Shown: piece by piece, positions 1-8,987 of the stretch
Position numbering within the stretch: the stretch's first letter is position 1
Layout of the letters: each line of letters opens with the position of its first letter
Source: Tabrizicola soli
GTDB lineage: Bacteria > Pseudomonadota > Alphaproteobacteria > Rhodobacterales > Rhodobacteraceae
Assembly (NCBI RefSeq): GCF_015999335.1
Contig: NZ_JAEACP010000010.1
Coordinates: forward strand, 120,672 to 184,671
DNA length: 64,000 nucleotides
Direction: 5' to 3'
Notes under the pieces: model-generated
What the model was told of the DNA's origin: nothing
Seen by the model: only the letters and a program-made list of their open reading frames with translations
Databases searched by the model: none
Translations under genes and position numbers: made by a program

Positions 1-12
1 TCGAACTGATCA

Positions 13-28
13 GCGGGTTCTGACCCGC
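13..28. terminator. Hairpin, possible terminator of an upstream gene
   Basis: GCGGGT, loop TCTG, ACCCGC forms a 6-bp stem without a T-run. A plus-strand reading frame ending in TGA at 21-23 could be the tail of a gene lying left of the window, but seven codons are too few to judge. The rest of 1-122 shows nothing else recognisable except the weak ribosome site before the gene at 123. Confidence 0.3.
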
Positions 29-122
29 GCTTCGCCCCGCCCCGGCCAAGGCCAGGGCGGTTCCCCCCTCGGACAGCGGCCGGAAGAGCCGCACCGGCCC
101 ACACCCAACAGGGACCAAGCAG

Positions 123-1775
123 ATGACCGAAGACAACCGCCTTACCACCACGCGCCGGCAAGCCTTGCTGCTGATGGGGGCCGCCGGCGTGACGACCCTG
201 GTGCCGTCGCTTTCCGGCCTTGGCGCCGCCCATGCGCAGGAAGCGCCCAAGGGCCAGATCGTCCTGGGCTTCTCGCAGGAACCGACGGTGTTCAACCCGC
301 ACCTGCCGCATATCGAGGTGGACGAGGGCATCCACTATGCCATCTTCGACCCGCTGTTCGACGTGGCCCCGGACGGCAGTTTCTTCCCACTGCTCGCGAC
401 CGAGGTTCCGACCGTCGAGAACGGCGGCATCTCGGCCGATGGCCTGAACTGGAAGATCACCCTGCGCGACGACGTGAAATGGCACGACGGCACGCCCTTC
501 ACCGCCGAGGACGTCAAGTTCACGCTCGAGCTTCTGCTGGACCCCGACTTCCGCAGCTGGCGCAAGACCGGGCACGAGCATGTGCGCAACCTGACCGTGG
601 TCTCGCCGACCGAGATCACCTGGACGATGGACAAGCCCTTCGCCCCCTATGCCGCGATCCTGGCCTCGACCTTCATCGTGCCGAAACATGCCTTCGAGGG
701 CGTGGCGGACAAGAACGAGGCCCCGTTCAACAACGCCCCGATCGGCACCGGCGCCTTCAAGTGGAAGGAACGGGTGGCGGGCGACCATATCGAGCTTGAG
801 GCGAACGCCGACTACTTCGGCGACGGCCCCTATCTGGAGCGGCTGGTCGTCAAGTACATTCCCGACCTGACCGTGCTTTACACCCAGTTCAAGACCGGCG
901 ACATCGACGTGGTGGGCCTGCAATGGATCACCCCGGATCACTACGAAGAGGCCAGGACGCTTGCCGACCGGGTGGTCGAGGTCGTCGGCACCGCGACCTT
1001 CGAATCGCTGACCTTCAACATGCAGCGGCCGCAGTTCCAGGACCTGAAGGTCCGCCAGGCGCTGTATCACGCGCTGGACAAGCAGGCGATCATCGACGCG
1101 CTCTACTACGGCGTGCCGACGCCGACCGAAACCTACATGCCGAAGGAATCCTTCTACTTCAACGCCGACCTGCCGAAGCACGAATATGACCCGGAAAAGG
1201 CCAAGGCCCTGCTGGACGAGGCAGGCTGGGTGCCGGGCGACGACGGCATCCGCGTCAAGGACGGGGTGCGGCTGGCCTTCACCAACTCCACCACCGCCGG
1301 CAACCATTTGCGCGAACAGGCGCAGCAGTTCTTCCAGCAGTCCTTCAAGGACATCGGGGTCGAGATGACGATCTCGAACCTGCCGCCCGCGGTGATGTGG
1401 GGCGACTACTGGATGCTGTCGCAGTTCGACTCGGTCGTCGTCGGCCTGAACACGCTGACCGGGCCGGACCCGGACACCTCGGACTTCTTCCTCTCCACCT
1501 CCTCTCCGGCGACGGGCGGTTCGGGGCAGAACACCTGGGTCTACAACAACCCCGAGGTGGACGCCCTTCTGAAGCAGGGTGGCGAGCTGGTGGCCCCCGA
1601 GGAACGCAGGCCGGTCTACCTGAAGATCCAGGAGATCATGCGCGCCGACCTGCCGTTCCTGCCGATCTTCCAGTATGCCACCATCCCCGGCTGGAAGGTG
1701 GGGGTCGAGGGCAAGACGCCCAACATCAACAACCGCATCGACACCTGGAACGTGCGCAGCTGGCGCTGGGTCTGA
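123..1775 (+). CDS. ABC transporter substrate-binding protein, family 5 (peptide/opine/amine type)
   Basis: A 550-residue periplasmic solute-binding protein of the DppA/OppA family (SBP_bac_5). It would bind a peptide, opine or amine-like ligand and hand it to the two permeases that follow. The N-terminus carries a twin-arginine signal (TTRRQALLLMG, RR at 11-12) and a cleavage site near AHA/QE at residue 38, so export is by Tat. Family features are the early LVFGFSQEP-like strand (here VLGFSQEPTVFNPHL) and the WHDGTPFTAEDVKFTLE block. It opens an operon with permeases, an FAD oxidase, a cupin and a double ATPase. The neighbours suggest the ligand is an amine that is then oxidised, but the true substrate cannot be read from sequence. 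Confidence 0.9.
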   Translation: MTEDNRLTTTRRQALLLMGAAGVTTLVPSLSGLGAAHAQEAPKGQIVLGFSQEPTVFNPHLPHIEVDEGIHYAIFDPLFDVAPDGSFFPLLATEVPTVENGGISADGLNWKITLRDDVKWHDGTPFTAEDVKFTLELLLDPDFRSWRKTGHEHVRNLTVVSPTEITWTMDKPFAPYAAILASTFIVPKHAFEGVADKNEAPFNNAPIGTGAFKWKERVAGDHIELEANADYFGDGPYLERLVVKYIPDLTVLYTQFKTGDIDVVGLQWITPDHYEEARTLADRVVEVVGTATFESLTFNMQRPQFQDLKVRQALYHALDKQAIIDALYYGVPTPTETYMPKESFYFNADLPKHEYDPEKAKALLDEAGWVPGDDGIRVKDGVRLAFTNSTTAGNHLREQAQQFFQQSFKDIGVEMTISNLPPAVMWGDYWMLSQFDSVVVGLNTLTGPDPDTSDFFLSTSSPATGGSGQNTWVYNNPEVDALLKQGGELVAPEERRPVYLKIQEIMRADLPFLPIFQYATIPGWKVGVEGKTPNINNRIDTWNVRSWRWV

Positions 1776-1793
1776 CGCGCCGCCGCACCATCC

Positions 1794-1820
1794 TCCGCAG
1801 CCCCCGACCGGGGCTGCGGA
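1794..1820 (+). terminator. Intra-operon hairpin after the binding-protein gene
   Basis: An 11-bp perfect stem (TCCGCAGCCCC against GGGGCTGCGGA) with a 5-base loop lies between the binding-protein stop and the permease start. There is no T-run. Such stems are common after binding-protein genes and usually lower the expression of the permeases relative to the binding protein by blocking 3' decay or by partial termination. Confidence 0.5.
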
Positions 1821-1846
1821 TCCTGCCCCTGTGACGGAGGTGCCCC

Positions 1847-2797
1847 GTGTTACGCTATCTGCTGCTGCGTTTCTGGCAGAGCATCGTGCTTCTGTTCCTT
1901 GTCTCGCTGATCGGATTCATGGTGCTGAACCTGGCTCCGGGCGGCCCCTTGTCGCAATACGCGCTGACGCCGGGGATGACGAAAGAGGCGCTGGACCGCA
2001 TCGCGGAGCAGATGGGCCTGAACCGGCCGCTGCCGATCCAGTATCTCGACTGGTTCTGGAATCTCTTGCAGGGCGACTGGGGCAAGTCCTACCGCGACGG
2101 CCGCCCGGTGCTGGAGATCATCGGCGGCCATCTCTTCGCCACGCTGCTGCTCATGGGCTCCTCGACGCTGGTTGCCGTGCTGATCGGCACCTGGATCGGG
2201 ATTCACAGCGCGGTGCGCCAGGGCTCGGTCTTCGACTATGTGACGACCGTGGGCGCCATGGTGGCGCTGTCGATCCCGACCTTCTGGTTCGGCCTGATCG
2301 CGATCTTCGTCTTCTCGCTCTGGCTGGGCTGGCTGCCCGCGGGCAACATGTACACCGTCGGCGACGGCTCGGCCGCGGACTACGCCGTCCACCTGATCAT
2401 GCCCAGCCTGGTGCTGGCGCTGGTCAACGTGGCGACCTGGAGCCGCTACATGCGCTCGGCCACGCTGGACGTGATGAGCCAGGATTTCGTCCGCACCGCC
2501 CGCGCCAAGGGGCTGACGCCGCGCCGGGTGCTGATGAAGCATATCGTCGGCAACGCGCTGGTGCCGATGATCACTTTGGCCGGGCTGCAACTGCCCACCC
2601 TGCTGGGCGGCGCGCTGGTGACCGAGACGGTCTTCACCTGGCCCGGCATGGGGCGCCTGTTCCTGGATAGCCTGGGCTACAACGATTACCCGGTGGTGAT
2701 GGGCCTTCTGATGTTCTCGGCCGTGCTGGTGCTGATCGGCAACCTGGCGGCCGACCTGCTGGTGGCGCTGGTCGACCCGCGCATCCGGCTGGAATGA
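1847..2797 (+). CDS. ABC transporter permease, DppB type
   Basis: A 316-residue inner-membrane permease of the DppB/OppB family. The first membrane segment is directly N-terminal (LLLRFWQSIVLLFLVSLIGFM), followed by the family motif LAPGGPLSQY and a C-terminal ending in LVDPRIRLE as in DppB. The coupling (EAA) loop lies around VLMKHIVGNALVPMITLAG. The start is GTG, chosen because GGAGG lies six bases upstream and the N-terminal helix fits. It forms the translocation pore with the next gene, 13 bases downstream. Confidence 0.92.
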   Translation: MLRYLLLRFWQSIVLLFLVSLIGFMVLNLAPGGPLSQYALTPGMTKEALDRIAEQMGLNRPLPIQYLDWFWNLLQGDWGKSYRDGRPVLEIIGGHLFATLLLMGSSTLVAVLIGTWIGIHSAVRQGSVFDYVTTVGAMVALSIPTFWFGLIAIFVFSLWLGWLPAGNMYTVGDGSAADYAVHLIMPSLVLALVNVATWSRYMRSATLDVMSQDFVRTARAKGLTPRRVLMKHIVGNALVPMITLAGLQLPTLLGGALVTETVFTWPGMGRLFLDSLGYNDYPVVMGLLMFSAVLVLIGNLAADLLVALVDPRIRLE

Positions 2798-2810
2798 GGG
2801 GGGAGAGCGC

Positions 2811-3695
2811 ATGACCATGCTGACCGAGACCCCCCTGCCCCCGCCCGACCGCTGGTGGCGCAGCCGCACGATGCGCCGCTTCCTGCGCAACCGGCTGGCC
2901 ATGGTCGGCGTCGCGCTGATCGTCGGCCTGACGCTGGCCTGTTTCGTCGGGCCTTATCTTTTGCCCTTCGACGACCTCTACATCGACCTGCGCGCCCGCT
3001 TCGCGCCTCCCGGCACCGGGGCGCATATCTTCGGCACCGATCCCCTGGGCCGCGACATCGCCGCGCGGCTGTTCCAGGCCGGGCAGATCTCGCTGCTGGT
3101 CGGGTTCTTCGCGATGCTCATGTCCACCGTGGTCGGCACGGTGGTGGGGGTGGTCGCCGGTTTCCGCGGCGGCTGGATGGGCGCGGTCCTGATGCGGGTG
3201 GTCGACGCCTTCCTGTCCTTCCCGTCGATCTTCCTGCTCCTGGCGCTGGCGGCCTTCATCGAGCCCAGCCCGATCATGATCACCATCATCATCGCGGTCA
3301 CCAGCTGGATGGAGGTGGCCCGGATCGTCGAGGCCGAGGTGAAATCCCTGCGCGACCGCGATTTCGTGATGGCGGCGCGGATGCTTGGGCTACCCGCGTG
3401 GCAGATCATGTTCCGCGAGCTTCTGCCCAATGTCATCGGCCCGATCATCGTGGCCGCGACCCTCACGGTGGCCCGCGCCATCCTGCTCGAGGCCTATGTC
3501 AGCTTCCTGGGCTATGGCATCCAGCCGCCGCTGCCCAGCTGGGGCAACATGCTGAACGGGGCGCAGCAATACCTGGACAAGGCCCCCTGGCTGGCCATCG
3601 TGCCGGGCCTCGCGATCACCGCGGCGGTGGCCGGGTTCAACTTCATCGGCGACGGCCTGCGCGACGCGCTGGATGCCCGCTCGGACCAGAGGTAG
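2811..3695 (+). CDS. ABC transporter permease, DppC type
   Basis: A 294-residue permease of the DppC/OppC family, partner of the preceding DppB-like gene. It shows the N-terminal cytoplasmic arm and first helix (FLRNRLAMVGVALIVGLTLACF), the family motif FGTDPLGRDI near residues 68-77, the EAA loop (ARMLGLPAWQIMFRELLPNVIGP) and the C-terminal FNFIGDGLRDALDAR. A GGGGGGAGAG ribosome site precedes the ATG. The FAD oxidase gene begins four bases after its stop. Confidence 0.92.
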   Translation: MTMLTETPLPPPDRWWRSRTMRRFLRNRLAMVGVALIVGLTLACFVGPYLLPFDDLYIDLRARFAPPGTGAHIFGTDPLGRDIAARLFQAGQISLLVGFFAMLMSTVVGTVVGVVAGFRGGWMGAVLMRVVDAFLSFPSIFLLLALAAFIEPSPIMITIIIAVTSWMEVARIVEAEVKSLRDRDFVMAARMLGLPAWQIMFRELLPNVIGPIIVAATLTVARAILLEAYVSFLGYGIQPPLPSWGNMLNGAQQYLDKAPWLAIVPGLAITAAVAGFNFIGDGLRDALDARSDQR

Positions 3696-3699
3696 CGCG

Positions 3700-5022
3700 A
3701 TGACCCGCTTCTCGCCCTTCCACGCCTCGCTCTGGTCCGCCACGGCCGCGCCGCCGCCCGTGACCCGGCCGCTGGAGGGCGAGATCCGGGCCGATGTCTG
3801 CGTCGTCGGCGGCGGCTATACCGGGCTGACCACCGCGCTGGAGCTGGCCCGCGCCGGGGTCCGCGTGGTGCTCCTGGAGCGTGAGGAGATCGGCTTCGGC
3901 GGCTCGGGCCGCAACGCCGGGCATTGCACGCCGACCTTCACCCATTACAGCCTGGCCGAATTGCGCCGGATGCTGGGCGAGCCCTGGGCCGAACGCCTGA
4001 TCCACCGCCAGACCCGCGCCAACGACCGGGCCGCGCGGATGATCCGCGACTACCGGATCGACTGCGAATGGGTGCAGCACGGCTATGTCATGGGCGCGCT
4101 GCGCCCCGGCCAGCGGGCGGCGCTGGAGGAGAAGGCGGAAAGCTACAACGCCGCCGGCGCCCGGACCCGCCTTCTGGACCGGGACGAGGCGCAGGCCGTC
4201 ACCGGCAGCCCGCGCTTCTTCGGCGGCTGGCTGCACGAGGAGGCCGCCCATCTGAACCCGCTCGGCTATGCCCGGGGCTTGGCCCGCGCGGTCCTGCAGG
4301 AGGGCGGCACGATCCACACCGGATCGGCGGTAATCGGCTGCGAGCGGCAGGGCAACGGCTGGCGGGTGAAGACCGCGGCGGGCAAGGTGATGGCCGACAA
4401 GGTCATCTTCGCCACCGGCGCCTATACCGTGGGCGGCTGGCCGCAACTGGACCGCAGCTTCCGCATCCAGCGCGTCTTCGTCGCCGCGACCGAGCCGCTG
4501 GATCCCGAGACCCGCGCCAGCGTTATGCCGCGCAACACCACGCTGCACGACGGGCGGGGCGACATCTTCGTCTGCAAGTTCGACGCGGCCGGGCGGATCG
4601 TCGCCTCGATGTTCCCGATGGGCCGGCGGGGCCGCGATCTGGATTATACGCGGCAGGTGCTGACCGACCGCCTGCGCTGGCTCTACCCGCAGATCACCCG
4701 GCCGGTCCGCTGGGAATATCTCTGGTTCGGCGAGCTGGACATGCAAAGCCGCACCGTGCCGCGGCTCTACGGTCTGGCACCGGGAGTCGTCGCATTGACC
4801 GGGCTGTCGGGCCGTGGCGTGCCCACCGGCACCATGCTGGGCGGGATCCTGTCGGACTGGGCGCTGGGGGTGGAGGAGCAGGACCTCGACCTCCGCGTCG
4901 AGCCGCTGCGCCCTGCGCCGCTCTGGATGGCCGCCGCGCCGGCGCTGAAGCTGCGCCAGATGCGGCTGGCCGACAACCTCGCCACCCGGCGCGACCGCGC
5001 GCCCCTTCCCCCTCACGCCTGA
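3700..5022 (+). CDS. FAD-dependent oxidoreductase, DAO family
   Basis: A 440-residue soluble flavoprotein of the D-amino-acid oxidase (DAO) superfamily, close in layout to gamma-glutamylputrescine oxidase PuuB and related secondary-amine oxidases. The dinucleotide-binding motif VVGGGYTGL lies at about 35-43, followed by the helix and an acidic strand end (LLERE). GSGRNAGHCTPTF is the flavin-contacting segment of this family, and the C-terminal GLSGRGVPTGTMLG closes the FAD site. An in-frame ATG at 3673 is rejected because it would overlap the permease; ATG 3700 lies just after that stop. Its place among the transporter genes suggests it oxidises the imported amine. The exact substrate is unknown. 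Confidence 0.85.
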   Translation: MTRFSPFHASLWSATAAPPPVTRPLEGEIRADVCVVGGGYTGLTTALELARAGVRVVLLEREEIGFGGSGRNAGHCTPTFTHYSLAELRRMLGEPWAERLIHRQTRANDRAARMIRDYRIDCEWVQHGYVMGALRPGQRAALEEKAESYNAAGARTRLLDRDEAQAVTGSPRFFGGWLHEEAAHLNPLGYARGLARAVLQEGGTIHTGSAVIGCERQGNGWRVKTAAGKVMADKVIFATGAYTVGGWPQLDRSFRIQRVFVAATEPLDPETRASVMPRNTTLHDGRGDIFVCKFDAAGRIVASMFPMGRRGRDLDYTRQVLTDRLRWLYPQITRPVRWEYLWFGELDMQSRTVPRLYGLAPGVVALTGLSGRGVPTGTMLGGILSDWALGVEEQDLDLRVEPLRPAPLWMAAAPALKLRQMRLADNLATRRDRAPLPPHA

Positions 5023-5034
5023 TAAGGAGAGCCC

Positions 5035-5382
5035 ATGAGCCTGATCACCCACATCACCGCCGACGCCGACCTCACCCCCGGCCTTGCCGCCGAAGACGGC
5101 GCGAAATCCTTCCGCCGGATGATCTGGGAGGATGACGGCGCGCCCGAGACCGCGACCAAGGTCGCCGTCTGGATCGCCGAGCCCGGCATCTATCCCTACC
5201 CTCCCCGCGACCTGGAGGAGACCTTCGTCGTTCTGGAAGGCGAGGCGATGTGCAGCCTTGGCGGCGCGGCGCCCGAGAAGATCGGCCCCGGCTCGATCGT
5301 GCGTGTGCCCAGGGGCGTGGCGCCCTGGCTGCATGTGCTGACCCCGTTCCGCAAGCTGGCCACCGTCGTGCCCAAGCCCTGA
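5035..5382 (+). CDS. Cupin-domain protein
   Basis: A 115-residue single-cupin protein. The cupin core is visible in PRDLEETFVVLEGEAMCSLGG and the second motif PGSIVRVPRGVAPWLHV. It resembles the small cupin_3 (DUF861) proteins that accompany amine and ureide catabolic operons, and a second one (11233-11577) sits in the opposite module. The role may be enzymatic or ligand binding; the sequence does not decide. A clear AAGGAG site lies before the ATG. Confidence 0.75.
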   Translation: MSLITHITADADLTPGLAAEDGAKSFRRMIWEDDGAPETATKVAVWIAEPGIYPYPPRDLEETFVVLEGEAMCSLGGAAPEKIGPGSIVRVPRGVAPWLHVLTPFRKLATVVPKP

Positions 5383-5397
5383 CCGCCGGAGTGCCCC

Positions 5398-7023
5398 ATG
5401 ACCGATGCCCAGCCCGTCCTCTCTGTCCGTGACCTGACCGTCAGCCTGCCGCAGGAGATGGAGCGCCAGCACGCCATCCGCGGCGTGTCCTTCGACCTCA
5501 ACCACGGCGAGATCCTCTGCATCATCGGCGAGTCCGGGTCGGGCAAGTCGGTCACCGCCAGCACGGTCATGGGCCTTCTCTCCCCGGCGATGAAGGTTGC
5601 CGGGGGCAGCATCCTCTTCAACGGCGCCGACCTGTTGCGGATGCCCGAGCGCGAGCGGCGGTCGCTGCGCGGCAAGTCGCTGTCGATGATCTTCCAGGAC
5701 CCGCTCTCGGCGCTGAATCCGCTGATGACCGTGGGCGCGCAGGTGGACGAGGTGCTGGTCGCCCACGGCTGGACCGACAAGGCCAAGCGGGTGGCCAAGG
5801 TGCTGGAGCTGCTTGAGGAGGTGGGCCTGCCCGAGCCACGGCTTCTCTGCCACCAGTATCCCTTCCGCCTGTCGGGCGGCCAGCGCCAGCGCGTGATGAT
5901 CGCCATCGCCCTGGCGCTCGACCCCGACGTGCTGATCGCGGACGAGCCGACCACCGCGCTGGACGTCACCACCCAGGCGCAGATCCTGGAGCTGATCCGC
6001 CGCATCCAGCGCCGCAAGTCGATGAGCGTGCTGTTCATCACCCATGACTTCGGCGTGGTGGCCGACATCGCGGACCGGGTGATCGTGATGGAGAAGGGCC
6101 TTCTGGTGGAACAGGGCCCGGCCTCGCAGGTGCTGACCGCGCCGACGCATCCCTATACCCGACGCCTGATCGCCGCCGTCCCCCGCCTGCGCGAGGCCGA
6201 TACGGCGGCCCAGGTTCCGGCCGAGGCCCCGGTCGTGTTGCAGGTCGAGGGCCTGGACAAGACCTACCGCACCGGCTCCGGCTTCTTCGGCAAGCATCGC
6301 ACCGTCCATGCGGTGAAGAATGTCAGCTTCACCCTGCGGCGCGGGCAGACGCTGGGGGTGGTGGGGGAAAGCGGCTCGGGCAAGTCGTCGATGGGCCGGA
6401 TCCTGATGAAGCTGATCGAGGCGGACGCCGGGCGCATCCTGCTGGACGGTACCGACATCCACCCGATGAGAGAGGCCGAGCTGCGCCCGCTGCGCCCACG
6501 CATCCAGATGGTGTTCCAGGATCCCTATGCCTCGCTGAACCCGCGCCAGACGGTGGGCACCTCGCTGACCGTGGGGCCGGTGGCGAGAGGAATGTCCCGG
6601 CCCGAGGCGCGGCAGAAGGCGCAGGCGATCCTGGCGCAGGTCGGGCTGGACGCCGCGGCCTACGACCGCTTTCCGCACGAATTCTCGGGCGGCCAGCGCC
6701 AGCGTGTCGGCATCGCCCGGGCGCTGATGTTCGACCCCGACGTTATCGTCGCCGACGAGGCGGTCTCGGCGCTGGACGTCTCGATCCAGGCGCAGATCCT
6801 GCAGCTTCTGGCCAGGGTGCAGCAGGAACGCCATCTGGCGCTGGTGTTCATCACCCATGACCTGCGGGTGGCCAGCCAGATCTGCGACGAGGTGCTGGTG
6901 ATGCACCGGGGCGAAGTGGTGGAATCCGGCCCCCCCGCCCGCATCTTCCGCGCCCCGCAGCAGGACTATACCCAGCGCCTGGTCGCCGCCATTCCCGGCA
7001 GTCACTGGGAGGGCGCGGCCTGA
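5398..7023 (+). CDS. ABC transporter ATP-binding protein with two nucleotide-binding domains
   Basis: A 541-residue protein joining DppD-like and DppF-like ATPases in one chain, as in GsiA and YejF. Walker A GESGSGKS occurs at about 44-51 and again at about 323-331. LSGGQRQRV (first half) and FSGGQRQRV (second half) are the signature loops, and DEPTTALD and DEAVSALD are the Walker B regions. It powers the two permeases upstream, so this operon encodes a complete importer. The gene ends 12 bases before the convergent regulator gene. Confidence 0.93.
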   Translation: MTDAQPVLSVRDLTVSLPQEMERQHAIRGVSFDLNHGEILCIIGESGSGKSVTASTVMGLLSPAMKVAGGSILFNGADLLRMPERERRSLRGKSLSMIFQDPLSALNPLMTVGAQVDEVLVAHGWTDKAKRVAKVLELLEEVGLPEPRLLCHQYPFRLSGGQRQRVMIAIALALDPDVLIADEPTTALDVTTQAQILELIRRIQRRKSMSVLFITHDFGVVADIADRVIVMEKGLLVEQGPASQVLTAPTHPYTRRLIAAVPRLREADTAAQVPAEAPVVLQVEGLDKTYRTGSGFFGKHRTVHAVKNVSFTLRRGQTLGVVGESGSGKSSMGRILMKLIEADAGRILLDGTDIHPMREAELRPLRPRIQMVFQDPYASLNPRQTVGTSLTVGPVARGMSRPEARQKAQAILAQVGLDAAAYDRFPHEFSGGQRQRVGIARALMFDPDVIVADEAVSALDVSIQAQILQLLARVQQERHLALVFITHDLRVASQICDEVLVMHRGEVVESGPPARIFRAPQQDYTQRLVAAIPGSHWEGAA

Positions 7024-7035
7024 GACGCGGCAGGA

Positions 7036-7641
7036 TCAGACCGTGGCCGGCGCCACCACCCAGATCACCTCGCAGGTCTCCTCGCCGATGGTCCAGAACC
7101 GCACCAGGCTCGACGCCGGAAAGGCGAAGCTGTCGCCGGTGTTGATCTGCATCTCGACCCCGTTCAGCTCCAGCCCCAGGGTGCCGGCGACGACCAGGCC
7201 GCACTTGCCGCCCTCGGCATTGCTGTAGGGCTCGCCCGAGGTGGCGCCGGGCTTCATCACGAAGCGCAGCATCTGGATCTGCGGCTGGGTGTCCGGGGTC
7301 AGCAGCTCCTTGGTCAGGGCCCCGTCCAGATAGGTCAGCGACCGCCGCGCGTTGGCCGGAACCACGAACTCGGCCGCCTGGCCGCCGTTCTCGCCGTCGC
7401 GGTGGAACAGCCAGTTCACCGGCATGTCCATTGCCGCGCAGATCGCGCGCAGGGTCTTGATCGACGGCGCGACGAGGCCGCGTTCGACCTGGCTCAGCAT
7501 CCCGACCGAGATCCCGGCGGGCTCGGCCACCTGTTTCAGCGACATGCCCCGCATCTGGCGGCGCAGCCGCAGGGTCTCGCCGACCTGGCGTGTATCGCTG
7601 TGGTCTCCGGTCGGAGCGGTGTCGGCAAGTGTCTGTGCCAC
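7036..7641 (-). CDS. XRE-cupin transcriptional regulator, PuuR-like
   Basis: A DNA-binding regulator with an N-terminal XRE helix-turn-helix (LRLRRQMRGMSLKQVAEPAGISVGMLSQVERG, split here only for description) and a C-terminal cupin sensor (MRINTGDSFAF-like region, IGEETCEVIWVV). This is the architecture of PuuR, the putrescine-responsive repressor. A start at 7719 is possible, but a perfect TATAAT (7694-7699, minus) lies inside that longer frame, and GTG 7641 has AGGGA six bases upstream, giving 201 residues, closer to PuuR's 185. It probably controls one or both flanking amine modules, with the amine or its product as ligand. Confidence 0.82.
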   Translation of the reverse strand: MAQTLADTAPTGDHSDTRQVGETLRLRRQMRGMSLKQVAEPAGISVGMLSQVERGLVAPSIKTLRAICAAMDMPVNWLFHRDGENGGQAAEFVVPANARRSLTYLDGALTKELLTPDTQPQIQMLRFVMKPGATSGEPYSNAEGGKCGLVVAGTLGLELNGVEMQINTGDSFAFPASSLVRFWTIGEETCEVIWVVAPATV

Positions 7642-7693
7642 GGGCAATCCCTGTCCTGCAATCGTCACGCCGCACCTGAAGGGCGGGTGCTCC

Positions 7694-7699
7694 ATTATA
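7694..7699 (-). promoter_or_regulatory. Candidate -10 box for the XRE-cupin regulator gene
   Basis: TATAAT on the minus strand, a perfect consensus in very GC-rich DNA. It would place the transcript start near 7686 and favours the GTG start at 7641. No convincing -35 hexamer was found 16-18 bases upstream. Confidence 0.3.
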
Positions 7700-7744
7700 G
7701 GGCCTGTGCCGTAGGACATAAGGCCCTGCGAAAGCCTGCCGGCC

Positions 7745-8965
7745 TCAGATCAGCGTCAAGAGCTTCGCCGCCCGCGCGCCCGAGTCCAGCGCACCGTTCA
7801 GCGAGGCGAAATGGGTATGCTCGCCCGCAAAGGCGATGGCCCCCGCCTTCTGGTCGAAGACCCGGTCCTGCTCCGGCTCCCAGTCGAGGCCCGGCATCGA
7901 ATAGGCCCCCTCGGTATGCGGGTCGCTGCCCCAGTCGGTCAGCACGCAGGTATCGCTGACCTCGAGGTCGGTGCGGTAGGCGCGCGTCTGTTCCAGCCAA
8001 TAGGCCGGTCCCTCGTCCAGTTTCAGGCTGGCCATGGTCGCCCGCCCCCCGGCGTAGGAGGTCAGGCTGCCCCGCGCCGCATCGCCCGCGTTGTTCGCGG
8101 TGCTCCACGACCACCAGGGCGCGTTCGGGGCCTGGATCCCCCGGGGCGGGGCCTTGCCGCTGACCATGGTGTTCAGCTTGGCCGCCGCGCCCATCACCCG
8201 CCCCTCGATCGCCTTGCGCATCGGCGCGGGCAGGTCCAGCGTGCCGATCAGCCGCTGAAGCTTGGGCAGCGGCACGGCGATGACGGCGGCGTCGCCGGCG
8301 AACTCCTCGCCGGTGGCCGCGCGCATCGTCACCCGCCCCGAGGCCTGCCGGACCTCGGTGATCTGCGTGTCGAAGCGCACCACGTCGCCGATCCTGCGGT
8401 GGATCTCCCTGGCAACGGCGTCGTTCCCCGCCATCACCCGGCCGCGATGTTCCACATAGCCCCCGTCATGGCCCTGGAACATCCGGGCGATGGCGATGCC
8501 GTTGACCTGATCGGGGTCGCAGGTCGTGGTGGCGAAGAGCTTCTGGCAATACGGCAGGCTGGCGTAGTCCGGCCCATAGGCCTCGCGCGCGACCTCGCGC
8601 AGCGAGACGCGATAGCCGCGGGCCTTGCACAGCCGCTCGGCCGCGGCCGAGAGATCGGCGACATGCCCGGCCAGCTCCTCCTCGGACATGATCGTGCCGT
8701 CGACCTGCCAGCGCCGGTCGAAGCTGATCCCCAGCCCGACGATGGGCAGGCCGAACTCTGCGCAGAGACGGCGGATCGTGTGGTCGGTCACACCGATGAA
8801 CTCGCCGCCATGCTCGAACACCTCGCCGTTCGGCAGCCGCTCGGACCAGCAGCGGCCGCCGACCCGCGTGTTGGACTCGAACAGCTCGACCTCGTGGCCG
8901 GCCTTCTGCAACTCCCAGGCGGCATTCAGACCGGCAAGACCGGCACCAGCGACCAGAACCTTCAT
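7745..8965 (-). CDS. Flavin monoamine oxidase family protein
   Basis: A 406-residue flavoprotein of the amine oxidase (MAO/polyamine oxidase) family. It opens with MKVLVAGAGLAGLNAAWELQ (FAD-binding GxGxxG at about 7-12), continues with the acidic strand end and GGRCWSERL, and ends with IAFAGEHTHFASLNGALDSG, the family's C-terminal FAD motif. Start 8965 is preferred over the ATG at 8983 because AAGGAG lies eight bases upstream only for the former. It would oxidise a primary or secondary amine to aldehyde or imine with release of hydrogen peroxide or electron transfer. Neighbours point to polyamine use. Confidence 0.85.
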   Translation of the reverse strand: MKVLVAGAGLAGLNAAWELQKAGHEVELFESNTRVGGRCWSERLPNGEVFEHGGEFIGVTDHTIRRLCAEFGLPIVGLGISFDRRWQVDGTIMSEEELAGHVADLSAAAERLCKARGYRVSLREVAREAYGPDYASLPYCQKLFATTTCDPDQVNGIAIARMFQGHDGGYVEHRGRVMAGNDAVAREIHRRIGDVVRFDTQITEVRQASGRVTMRAATGEEFAGDAAVIAVPLPKLQRLIGTLDLPAPMRKAIEGRVMGAAAKLNTMVSGKAPPRGIQAPNAPWWSWSTANNAGDAARGSLTSYAGGRATMASLKLDEGPAYWLEQTRAYRTDLEVSDTCVLTDWGSDPHTEGAYSMPGLDWEPEQDRVFDQKAGAIAFAGEHTHFASLNGALDSGARAAKLLTLI

Positions 8966-8987
8966 CTTGGATGCTCCTTGCATCGTT

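Noticed and set aside
3..23. Possible tail of an upstream plus-strand gene
   Set aside because: Seven codons and a TGA are not enough to tell a gene end from chance.
3643..7005. Very long open frame (about 1120 codons) on the minus strand
   Set aside because: It is antisense to clear DAO, cupin and ABC ATPase genes, is packed with Gly, Arg, His and Gln, and has no domain. High GC keeps such antisense frames open by chance.
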